Source: Rhodocytophaga aerolata (GTDB lineage: Bacteria > Bacteroidota > Bacteroidia > Cytophagales > 172606-1). Taken from it: DNA of 64,000 nt. Under the pieces are notes generated by a model. It saw only the letters and a list, made by a program, of their open reading frames with translations, did not search any database and was not told where the DNA came from. Made by a program: the position numbers and the translations under genes. Each line of letters starts with the position of its first letter. Position 1 is the stretch's first letter. Positions 35,789-43,937 of the stretch are shown one piece after another. Location of the stretch: positions 1 through 64,000 of the forward strand of contig NZ_JAUKPO010000005.1 of assembly GCF_030503435.1 (NCBI RefSeq), written 5' to 3'.

Positions 35789-36655
35789 ATGTTTGACGAC
35801 GCAAATAAGAATGAATTGATCGAGAGGTACCTGCTAGGTGAACTTAGCGGCGAGTTGCTCCAGACTTTTAACGAAAAAATGGCTACCGATGAAGCATTCC
35901 AGAAAGAAGTAGCGTTAGAAAAAGCCATTGTACGGGGCTTAAAAACGGCCGGCAGAAAGGAATGGGCTTTAAAACTAAAAAGCCTTCATCAGGAAATGGA
36001 CCTGGATGAAACAGATAACTCCGGACATGCTGGAAATTTAACCGATGAAGAATACAACCGCCGGCTGGGTAGGCCTGAGACACCGGTAGAAAGAACCTAT
36101 ACCGCTGAACCTGCCGGTAAAATGGTTCCCTTACACAAAAGCCGGAATCTGTGGTTAGTGGCCGCCAGTATTGTCCTACTAGCCGTTTGCACCTTTGCCA
36201 TTGTTTCTAACCTGTCCAAAGATACCGATACTCTTTACCAGGCCTACTACCAGACCTATGCAGAATACCCGGTGCTTAGAGGATCAACTGACCTGACCGC
36301 CTTGGAAAAAGAAGCCTTCACGGCGTACAACCAACAGAATTACCCTAGAAGTATTGAATTGTTTAAGCAAGTACTGGCAGCCAAGAAAAGCGAAACAGCT
36401 TTATTTTATCTGGGACAGGCGTATATGGAGGTGCAAGGCTACGATAAGGCTATTTCAACATTTGAGCAATACCTGCGGGAATACCAGGAACTGGCAATAC
36501 CAGCTAAATGGTATCTGGGCTTAAGTTACTTGAAAGCAGATAAACCGGAAGAAGCAACTATCCATCTGAAAGATGTAGCCGCTACGCCCGATACAGATCC
36601 TGAGGCTAGAGAGTATGCGGCCAAAGCCCAGGAGCTTTTAGATGAATTAAACTAA
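35789..36655 (+). CDS. Anti-sigma-like membrane protein with periplasmic TPRs
   Basis: A 288-residue protein. The cytoplasmic N-terminus (NELIERYLLGELSGELLQTFNEKMATDEAFQKEVALEKAI) looks like the helical anti-sigma head found in Bacteroidota (ERYLxGELS...FE..L..D..F..E...). One membrane helix lies at about residues 120-141 (LWLVAASIVLLAVCTFAIV). The remainder holds three or four TPRs (ALEKEAFTAYNQQNYPRSIELFKQVL and so on) placed in the periplasm. This is the expected build of a transmembrane regulator that binds a sigma factor inside and a signal outside. It lacks the zinc-binding HxxxCxxC motif. Confidence 0.8.
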   Translation: MFDDANKNELIERYLLGELSGELLQTFNEKMATDEAFQKEVALEKAIVRGLKTAGRKEWALKLKSLHQEMDLDETDNSGHAGNLTDEEYNRRLGRPETPVERTYTAEPAGKMVPLHKSRNLWLVAASIVLLAVCTFAIVSNLSKDTDTLYQAYYQTYAEYPVLRGSTDLTALEKEAFTAYNQQNYPRSIELFKQVLAAKKSETALFYLGQAYMEVQGYDKAISTFEQYLREYQELAIPAKWYLGLSYLKADKPEEATIHLKDVAATPDTDPEAREYAAKAQELLDELN

Positions 36656-36694
36656 GTAAAGGAACATGTAGGCTCATTTACCCCATTCAAGGAT

Positions 36695-36727
36695 AAAAAG
36701 CATAGGCAGCAACCCTATGCTTTTTTT
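36695..36727 (+). terminator. Rho-independent terminator
   Basis: The stem aaaaagcatagg/cctatgctttttt is followed by a T run, 40 bases after the anti-sigma-like gene. The same stem sequence is used again at 43865-43894. Confidence 0.85.
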
Positions 36728-37201
36728 ATGGGCAAACATGGCTTGTAGGGGTAAAAGTAAAAAATTTAGAAATTAATTTCATTTTCCCTGTTGACCTTCC
36801 CTTATACTGGTAATCAATCTGCAGAAACAGCCAAACAAGCCAATAAAATTCTGACTTTCAGATAGATAATAAATTAAATTACTAGTTCTCAGTAAAGCTA
36901 TCTCAAAAAACAACGCTCCTTACTAGCCAATAGCTAGAGGTACTGTAAGCTGACTTACTTCCCTGGTTGTATCGCCACAAAATTTACTTTGACTTTTTAC
37001 TGCTATACATACTCCCCTACACAAGTTGCCTGAACAGTCAATAAACTGGCTGAAGCACTGGTAGATTCAACATATTCCGAGCTCGAATAAGCGGCTGCCG
37101 AAAAGCTTCAATAGAGTAGGCAACAATCAACAACCAATTGAATACCCTCTTTTCTGGAATTACAGATCACAAAGTAAACAACACGTCAAAACTCTAACAT
37201 C
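36728..37201. other. Intergenic region before metalloprotease gene
   Basis: About 470 bp without an open frame of note. It must contain the promoter for the metalloprotease gene at 37202. It contains tgttgacctt near 36788, a string also present at 30627 in front of the 325-residue gene. No repeat or hairpin of significance was found apart from the terminator at its left end. Confidence 0.35.
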
Positions 37202-38095
37202 ATGATCACCTTTAACAAAATTTCAGCTGCTCTGGCAGTTGTGGTACTTTTCATGTTCATTTTTGTATCCTGCTCTGAAAAAGACAGAGATCAGCAGGTG
37301 GCCCCCAAAGCCGATGCAACAGCCAATGACAAAATTCCCGCTGAGGTAATTGACCAGTTCATCAAACTGGGTTTTGATGTAAGCGACATCAAAATGATTG
37401 AGGCAACCGACCCCCTAACCGGAAAAGCAACTGGCAAGAAAAACTACTTACTGGAAGGCGACATTGTGATTACCCCCGAAAACTTAAAAGCCATGACCGG
37501 CAGCGACATTCATTCACATGGGGCAGTAAATGAGCAGTACCGCACCGCTAACCTGGTAAGTGGCTCTCCTTACCGTATTATCAAGGTACTCGGCTATAAC
37601 TATGGTACTAATGCCCTGGATGCCAAGATGACTACAGCCCTTAAATATGCCATCGATAATTATAATGCTTTGTATGGCTCTACATTCGGCCTCCGGTTCA
37701 GCCTTACCTTTGGCAGCAACACTGCTACCAGCGATATAGTGGTATATAAAGTAACCGGAAGTGCTGGCGGACAAGCTGGTTTCCCGGCAGGTGGCAATCC
37801 ATACAAATGGGTGCAGATATTCTCCGGCACCAGCGCCTATTCTACCGATGTAGTAGAGCATGTAATTACACACGAAATCGGCCACTGCCTGGGCTTACGC
37901 CATAGCGACTGGTTCAACCGTTCTTTATCCTGCGGCTCTGGCGGCAATGAAGGTACAGCCGGTGTAGGCGCCATTCACATCCCTGGTACACCTGCCGGCC
38001 ATGATCCTTATTCTGTGATGAGAGCTTGCTTTAACTCCAGCGAAACTGGCGAGTTCGGAACATATGATAAAGTAGCCCTCCGGTATTTGTATTAA
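37202..38095 (+). CDS. M57-type zinc metalloprotease, lipoprotein
   Basis: A 297-residue protein with a lipoprotein signal (AALAVVVLFMFIFVSC, lipobox FVSC, mature Cys at residue 24). The catalytic site is the extended zinc motif HEIGHCLGLRH with His224, Glu225, His228 and His234. The region after it (CGSGGNEGTAGVGAIHIPGTP, DPYSVMRACFN) contains the Met-turn-like element of metzincins. It matches the HEIGH-type M57 family found in Bacteroidota. It is anchored to the outer membrane or surface by the lipid. A strong terminator separates it from the S8 protease downstream. Confidence 0.88.
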   Translation: MITFNKISAALAVVVLFMFIFVSCSEKDRDQQVAPKADATANDKIPAEVIDQFIKLGFDVSDIKMIEATDPLTGKATGKKNYLLEGDIVITPENLKAMTGSDIHSHGAVNEQYRTANLVSGSPYRIIKVLGYNYGTNALDAKMTTALKYAIDNYNALYGSTFGLRFSLTFGSNTATSDIVVYKVTGSAGGQAGFPAGGNPYKWVQIFSGTSAYSTDVVEHVITHEIGHCLGLRHSDWFNRSLSCGSGGNEGTAGVGAIHIPGTPAGHDPYSVMRACFNSSETGEFGTYDKVALRYLY

Positions 38096-38107
38096 TAAGT
38101 TAGTTGA

Positions 38108-38138
38108 CCAAAGGCCGGAATAAACCGGCCTTTGGTTT
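38108..38138 (+). terminator. Rho-independent terminator
   Basis: A perfect 11-bp GC-rich stem (ccaaaggccgg/ccggcctttgg) with a 6-base loop and a short T run, starting 12 bases after the metalloprotease stop. Confidence 0.9.
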
Positions 38139-38167
38139 ACCATCCAACAGGCTAAAATCCGCAACCG

Positions 38168-41044
38168 ATGATCGTACGTTTACTCTTTACAAAACTGATT
38201 GCCAGCTATAGGTACCTCATCCTTATTTTTATTTGCTTTCTTGGTAGCTATACCCTTACTTTTGCCCAGCATAGTACTCTGGAAGGAATCCTGCAACAAA
38301 TCATCGAAAAGCCAATTTCTGAAAATAATGCTAGAATTCAATCTTCTGCTTCACAAGCATATCTGGTGCAGGTGAAACCCGGCACCACAAGCGGAAATCT
38401 GCAGAGAGAAGGTATTCATATTTTACGAAAACTGAACCAGACTTTATTTATCATCCAGGCAGCCCAGCGGCCAAAACCTGATTCTGTGTTTGCCAGAACA
38501 TGGCCTGTGAACCACCTCTGGAAACTGTCGGATGAACTGCTGCTGAAGGGAAATCCAAATCAACCAACTACGTATACCATTAAAGTAACCGGACCCTCAG
38601 CCAGGAAAACCATCGCTGCGTTGCCCCAGGTAAAAATAACTTCTGTAACAAACGATGTTCTTACCATTTTCACTTCGCTGGAAACAATCAAAAAAAATAT
38701 CCTTCCAATTAATGAAGTAACCTATGTAGGTGTAGAATCTGCTACGCCACGGGTAGAAAGCCCAGTACTGGATATGAATCTGCATCCCAACGGAGTAAAC
38801 CGCATTCACCATACATTTCCTACCCTTACCGGGCAAGGAATAACCATATCTATTCAGGAACAGCTTTATCAGACTGATGATATAGATTTGAAAGGCCGCC
38901 ATATTCCCTCCGCTATCAGTGCGACAGAAGTCAGCAGGCATGCTACCGAAATGGCTACCATTGCCGCCGGTGCCGGCAACTCATTTATCACTGGAAAAGG
39001 GGTAGCCTCCGGTGCCCGGATTACCTCCTCTGCATTCGACGATTTGCTACCAGATGCTGATGAATCGTATGCAGCGCTTAACGCCTGGGTGCAAAACCAC
39101 TCGTACGGCACTACTATTGAAAATTTTTATGGCATACGGGCAGAAGCTTTCGATGCCAGTGCCAACCGTAACCCTGCCCTGCTTCATGTATTTTCCTCCG
39201 GAAACGAAGGCTTTGCTGTCTCTTCCAACGGGCCTTATCAGGGTGTCAAAGGATTTGCCAACCTGACTGGCAACTTCAAAATGTCGAAGAACACCTTGAG
39301 TGTAGGAGCCGTTGACACAGTTGGCAGGCCCATGCCCTTTTCTTCGCGCGGCCCGGCTCATGATGGCCGCATTAAACCGGAAGTAGTTGCCTATAGTACC
39401 GCCGGTTCCTCAAACGCAGCAGCCTTGGTTACTGGCACGGTAGCCTTGCTTCAACAAGCCTATGTGCAACAAACAGGTAAGTTTCCTGCTTCAGCCTTAC
39501 TCAAAGCGTTGCTCATCAATAGTGCCATGGATGCCGGCCAGGCAGGGATCGATCACGTTACTGGCTATGGCCATGTAGATGCCTACCGGACCTTGCTTAC
39601 CCTGAAAAGCAAGCATTTTTTTACCGGAAAAGTTAATCAGGGGGAAAAGAAAAAATTCACCTTACAGATTCCTGCCAATGCATGCCAGCTGAAAATTACC
39701 CTGGTATGGAACGATCTGGCTGCTTCGCCTAATGCCAACGTGGCTTTGGTAAACGATCTGGATTTACAGGTAACCGATCATAAAGGAAAACAATGGCTAC
39801 CCTGGATTCTGGATACTACAGCCGACTCAGCCAGCCTGCATAAACCAGCCATCCGGGCTGCTGATCACCTGAACAATGTGGAACAAATTTCAGTGGATTC
39901 TCTGGCAGCAGGTACCTATACCCTATCCGTAAACGGCTATGATGTAAGCAATGGCCCGCAGGAATTTTCTATAGCTTATCAGTGGGATACCCGGCAAACC
40001 TTTGAATGGACCTCCCCTACCGGTAGTGACAATATGCCTTATAATGGAGAAACGGATAGTTATTTCACCTGGAAAAGTACTTTAGCCGATACCATAGGCC
40101 GCTTAGAATACACCACCGATGCGGGTAAGACCTGGCAGATCATTGCAGAAGACGTAAATCTAACAAAAGGAAACTACCGCTGGCAAGTACCTCAGGTAGT
40201 ATCCCTTGCCCAGGCCAGAATGGTGGTGGGAACTACCACTTATCCGTCCGACAACTTTACTATTTCTTTTCCATTGCCTTTAACGGTTGCCTACAACTGT
40301 GCGGATTCTCTCCTCATCCAATGGCCTGCGGTGAAAGAAAATACCCACTATGCTCTGTCTATAGTTGATGAAAATGCAGTGAACCAATTTTTTGTTTTGC
40401 CAGATACGCAGGTTGTACTAAACAAGCATATATATCCAGCCGGGCTTTTCAGTGTTCAGCCAATTATCGGAGAGGGAATCAAGGGTATACAAACGCAAGG
40501 CCTTGCGTTAGCTAATCTGGCATCGTCGTGTTTCTTGCTTTCTTTCCATGTAGAAACGGCGAATGAAGGTGTTAAACTTATTACGCAGCTGGGCACCACC
40601 TTTGGGGTACAACGTATTATTTTTGAACGGGAGAAAAATGGCCTATTCGAGCAGATTGGATCAATGGAAGCCCAGAGTACCCAGGTAAACTTGATTGACA
40701 ATCATCCAGACCAGGGCTTGAACACCTACCGGAGCAGAATCTTTCTGGCAAACGGGCACGAAATTATCTCTGATACAGAGAAAACGTATTTTCTTACTGA
40801 ACCTCCCTTTATTGTTTTTCCTAACCCGGCTCAAACTATGGGCAAACTTCAGGTATTTTCCAAAGAGTTTACAGAGCAGTCCATATCTTTCCGCTTGTAC
40901 CGGGCAGACGGCATACGTGTGCTGGCTACCGAACTGCTGACTAACCGCGAAACCTTTTCTTTACCTGCCCTGGAACCCGGCCTGTACGTATACACCATTG
41001 GGGTGGATCAACGCCAGTTTACAGGTAAGCTCCTCATTAACTAA
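38168..41044 (+). CDS. S8 subtilase with T9SS sorting domain
   Basis: A 958-residue exported serine protease. It has a signal peptide (residues 17-34, ending TFAQ), a prodomain, then the catalytic domain (about 210-480): His258 (SRHATEMATIAAG), Asn346 (SSGNEG) and Ser415 (GSSNAAALVTG). The usual Asp of VxxxDTG is replaced by Glu231 in TISIQEQL. A beta-sandwich (about 490-640), an SbsA-like region and a C-terminal T9SS type A domain follow (about 880-958, FIVFPNPAQ to YTIGVDQRQFTGKLLIN). The C-terminal domain sends it through the type IX system to the cell surface. Confidence 0.88.
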   Translation: MIVRLLFTKLIASYRYLILIFICFLGSYTLTFAQHSTLEGILQQIIEKPISENNARIQSSASQAYLVQVKPGTTSGNLQREGIHILRKLNQTLFIIQAAQRPKPDSVFARTWPVNHLWKLSDELLLKGNPNQPTTYTIKVTGPSARKTIAALPQVKITSVTNDVLTIFTSLETIKKNILPINEVTYVGVESATPRVESPVLDMNLHPNGVNRIHHTFPTLTGQGITISIQEQLYQTDDIDLKGRHIPSAISATEVSRHATEMATIAAGAGNSFITGKGVASGARITSSAFDDLLPDADESYAALNAWVQNHSYGTTIENFYGIRAEAFDASANRNPALLHVFSSGNEGFAVSSNGPYQGVKGFANLTGNFKMSKNTLSVGAVDTVGRPMPFSSRGPAHDGRIKPEVVAYSTAGSSNAAALVTGTVALLQQAYVQQTGKFPASALLKALLINSAMDAGQAGIDHVTGYGHVDAYRTLLTLKSKHFFTGKVNQGEKKKFTLQIPANACQLKITLVWNDLAASPNANVALVNDLDLQVTDHKGKQWLPWILDTTADSASLHKPAIRAADHLNNVEQISVDSLAAGTYTLSVNGYDVSNGPQEFSIAYQWDTRQTFEWTSPTGSDNMPYNGETDSYFTWKSTLADTIGRLEYTTDAGKTWQIIAEDVNLTKGNYRWQVPQVVSLAQARMVVGTTTYPSDNFTISFPLPLTVAYNCADSLLIQWPAVKENTHYALSIVDENAVNQFFVLPDTQVVLNKHIYPAGLFSVQPIIGEGIKGIQTQGLALANLASSCFLLSFHVETANEGVKLITQLGTTFGVQRIIFEREKNGLFEQIGSMEAQSTQVNLIDNHPDQGLNTYRSRIFLANGHEIISDTEKTYFLTEPPFIVFPNPAQTMGKLQVFSKEFTEQSISFRLYRADGIRVLATELLTNRETFSLPALEPGLYVYTIGVDQRQFTGKLLIN

Positions 41045-41053
41045 GCCACAGGC

Positions 41054-41428
41054 CTAGCACTTGGTCATCGGATTGGGATAGGCACCGGCATTATCTTCTT
41101 CGTTGCCATCTATACACATAAAATCTTTCTCGACTAGTATGCGTATAGTCCGGCCTTTCCCAGTATCTACCTCTCCATCAAATCCTACTTTTTCTGTCTG
41201 CGTCCAATTCAGGGCAAGCGCCTGAGGTACATAGATGGTAGTGGTATTTGATATAAACCGAATGGCTAACGTCTCTCCGTCATAGGTCTCCAGGGAAAAG
41301 CGGAGCTGATCTGCCGGTTCAGGCCCGAATTCGGCCGTTTCGGTTACCTTGCCTACTTGTTCAAACTGGCTTACTTCCGGCTTTTTTAACCGGAACCGGA
41401 TACTGTTTCCTAAAATTCTGACTTTCAT
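41054..41428 (-). CDS. DUF7009-like small protein
   Basis: A 124-residue protein that starts MKVRILGNSIRFRLKKPEV and ends with an acidic EKDFMCIDGNEEDNAGAYPNPM. It matches a family of uncharacterised Bacteroidota proteins I recall as DUF7009; these share MKxRIxGNSxRFRLxxxEV at the start and EKDFxCxD.....YPNP near the end. The function is unknown. No signal peptide. It converges on the S8 protease gene with 9 bp between stop codons and diverges from the next gene. Confidence 0.7.
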   Translation of the reverse strand: MKVRILGNSIRFRLKKPEVSQFEQVGKVTETAEFGPEPADQLRFSLETYDGETLAIRFISNTTTIYVPQALALNWTQTEKVGFDGEVDTGKGRTIRILVEKDFMCIDGNEEDNAGAYPNPMTKC

Positions 41429-41634
41429 AACGGCTGACTAAAAACAAATTTGTTAAGCAACGGATGGATAAAATTACATTTTCTTTTCTCCAGTTGCCTA
41501 CTGCTACAGGTAAAATGTTTGCCTCAAACGCAAATTTACCGGTTGCCCGCTTGTCTTTTTGCCTATTTGTTACAACCAGCTGTGCTAAAGGATAGGCAAC
41601 CATTCTCCCAGAAGGTGTATTAACCTTTTCCAAA

Positions 41635-42027
41635 ATGATTTTACGTATGAGAAACTATACCCTGATTGAACCGGAGATTTATTCAACCCTTAACTGGAAT
41701 CTGGACCTGATCGTAAAATGTTTAGAAGTAATCCGATCTCAAATGCCTCAGATTATCTCAGAGGATTCAGCTAGTATAGAATATGACTTGCTGGTAGTAC
41801 ACAATCCTCATGGACCCGCTTACCCCGGCATCGGCATGTATTGCCCCGAAAAAGCAACGTTTACCCGGGAACGGTATGAGTCGTTTGAAATCAACACGAA
41901 AATTAATGATTGGGTGCAACAGACCGGAATCACTACCATTCTTGCCAAAGCCTGTGAGATAGAGTATATAGACTGGCAACAACTAACCCGTCTACAAACG
42001 TATCCCACTTGTGTACAAGCTGACTGA
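41635..42027 (+). CDS. Hypothetical protein
   Basis: A 130-residue soluble protein, best read from ATG 41635 or the second Met (MRNYTLIEPEIY). Its one distinctive segment is DLLVVHNPHGPAYPGIGMYCPEKATF, an almost hydrophobic stretch with Gly-Pro turns, followed by a charged helix. I do not recognise the family. It stands alone with 200-bp gaps on both sides. Codon usage is like that of its neighbours and the frame has a clear Met start, so I think it is real. Confidence 0.5.
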   Translation: MILRMRNYTLIEPEIYSTLNWNLDLIVKCLEVIRSQMPQIISEDSASIEYDLLVVHNPHGPAYPGIGMYCPEKATFTRERYESFEINTKINDWVQQTGITTILAKACEIEYIDWQQLTRLQTYPTCVQAD

Positions 42028-42268
42028 AACGGCCAGTGGTAGCAGGTAGAACTATTTCTATGGCACAGGTTACCCTGTCTCGCCTATGGATAGATTTCCT
42101 TTCACCTGTGATCCACTAATTCTTCCTTTCAAGGCCTCCTCTGTTAGCTTAATGCATGGTCTGCTTTTTCTGATTGTTTACTAGAACAGCGGTAACTTTT
42201 CCGGTAACCTAGCCGTTTGGTTTAGCAGAATAATTACATTGCTGCAAACTCGTATTGTCACCACTTTT

Positions 42269-43786
42269 ATGCAGAATCACCGATCTATCGAAAGTATGTA
42301 TTCCGCTTTTATTGACCAGGTTGAAGAATATGCCATTTTTTCAATGGATTCACAAGGCATTGTTACTTCCTGGAATGCAGGAGCTGAACGCATTAAAGGC
42401 TACAAAGAGGAAGAAGTGATAGGAAAGCATTTTCGCATGCTCTTTCCTGAAAACTACCAGAAAGAGGGCAAGCCCGAAAAGGAGCTGGAAGAAGCCCGTC
42501 AGAAAGGTATATATAAAAACGAAGATTGGCGGCGTAAGAAAGATGGCAGCTTATTCTGGGCCAAAGTAGCGCTCACCAAGATTGTAGATGAAGAAGGAAA
42601 GTCAATCGGGTTTACCAAAGTAACCGGCGACCGTACGCGGCACCGGCAGTACGAAGAAGACCGCAAGCAGTATCAGCTAATTCTTCAATCATTACCCCAT
42701 ATGATTTTTTCAGCTACACCGGAAGGAGAAATCAACTGGGTAAATGAATGGTTTTCGCACTACACTGGCATGCAGCTGGAAGATGGCAAACTAGGTTGGA
42801 ATTGGGTAAACCTTACGCATCCGGATGATGTAGCCCCCATTCTGCAGGCATGGACCTATGCCTTGTCTACAGGAAATACCTATCGGGTAGAACAGCGGGT
42901 ACGGAAGGCTGACGGCCAGTACAGCACACAATTGGTGGTGGCCAAGCCTATTAGAAACTCACACGGAAAAATTGTGCAATGGGTTGGCAGCAGTGTAGAT
43001 ATTGAGCTACAAAAGCAGCTGGAGGCCTCTCACCTGGCCAACCAGTTACTGGAAGAAAAAGTTAAAGAGCGGGCAATGGAAATTGTAGCCAAAAATGAAG
43101 AACTGCTACGCACCAATCAAACCCTGGATAACATTGTGCACATTGCTGCCCACGATTTACGAGCTCCCATTACCAACCTGAACACCTTACTGGATTTATT
43201 ATTGAAAGACGGAGATGGAGGGAAAAAACAGCAGCTATTGCCCTTGATAAGCAGCTCCGTTGAAAGACTTTCCAGAACGGTAAATGGTCTGATTGAGATT
43301 ATCCAGGCACAGCACTCGGGTAAGCGAATAGCCCAAGTCATTGACCTGCATGAAATAGTTGACCGCCTGATGCAAGAGTATTCGGAGATGCTGCAAGCAA
43401 GCAAGGGTAGCATACACCCGGATTTTACTTCATTGCCTGCTATCCGGCATAACGAAGCCTACCTGGAAAGCATCCTTCGTAACCTGATAAGCAATGCCCT
43501 TAAATACCGCCATAAAGACCGTTCGCCTGAGCTACACCTTACTTCCCAAAAAGTGGGTGAATTTGCACTGCTAACAGTAAAAGATAATGGAATTGGAATG
43601 GATCTGATGCGGGTAAAAGATAAGTTATTTCTCCCATTTAACCGGTTCTCGCAGCAAGCCGAAGGATCAGGGGTAGGGCTACATCTGGTGAAAAATATGG
43701 TGGAACGGAATGGTGGCTATATCACGGTAGAAAGTCAACCAGACCAGGGCAGTACTTTCCGTATATTTCTCAGAGAATACGAGTAA
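42269..43786 (+). CDS. PAS-domain sensor histidine kinase
   Basis: Read from ATG 42269 (MQNHRSIESMYSAFI); a TTG 30 bp upstream would be a weak start. It has 505 residues. There are two PAS domains (YAIFSMDSQGIVTSWNAGAERIKGYKEEEVIG near 25-60, and MIFSATPEGEINWVNEWFSHYTG near 150), a short coiled coil, then a kinase core with AAHDLRAPITNL (His295), N box LRNLISNALKY, G1 DNGIGMD and G2 GSGVGLHLVKNMVERNGG. There are no membrane helices, so it is a cytoplasmic sensor. No response regulator is adjacent. Confidence 0.92.
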   Translation: MQNHRSIESMYSAFIDQVEEYAIFSMDSQGIVTSWNAGAERIKGYKEEEVIGKHFRMLFPENYQKEGKPEKELEEARQKGIYKNEDWRRKKDGSLFWAKVALTKIVDEEGKSIGFTKVTGDRTRHRQYEEDRKQYQLILQSLPHMIFSATPEGEINWVNEWFSHYTGMQLEDGKLGWNWVNLTHPDDVAPILQAWTYALSTGNTYRVEQRVRKADGQYSTQLVVAKPIRNSHGKIVQWVGSSVDIELQKQLEASHLANQLLEEKVKERAMEIVAKNEELLRTNQTLDNIVHIAAHDLRAPITNLNTLLDLLLKDGDGGKKQQLLPLISSSVERLSRTVNGLIEIIQAQHSGKRIAQVIDLHEIVDRLMQEYSEMLQASKGSIHPDFTSLPAIRHNEAYLESILRNLISNALKYRHKDRSPELHLTSQKVGEFALLTVKDNGIGMDLMRVKDKLFLPFNRFSQQAEGSGVGLHLVKNMVERNGGYITVESQPDQGSTFRIFLREYE

Positions 43787-43864
43787 GCCGGCGTGTTCTT
43801 GAACTGGCAAGATACGCCCGGAAGGCCTTGCTTACCTATATTCAAGCTAACCATCTTTCAAAAG

Positions 43865-43894
43865 AAAAAGCATAGGGAAATTCCTATGCTTTTT
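43865..43894. terminator. Rho-independent terminator
   Basis: A stem of aaaaagcatagg/cctatgcttttt with a 6-base loop, between the kinase gene and the converging PVC-type gene, so usable by both. The stem equals that at 36695. Confidence 0.85.
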
Positions 43895-43937
43895 GCTTGG
43901 TAAAGGTATATTAAGTCAATTATGTTCGTCTGTCAAT

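Noticed and set aside
38168-41044. S8 protease as the lanthipeptide leader peptidase (LanP)
   Set aside because: It is 8 kb away on the other strand and carries a T9SS sorting domain; the C39 domain of the exporter already fits the Gly-Gly leaders.
41361-41633. Open frame of 90 codons on the minus strand
   Set aside because: It overlaps the start of the DUF7009-like gene in another frame, has no recognisable motif and reads as low-quality coding sequence.
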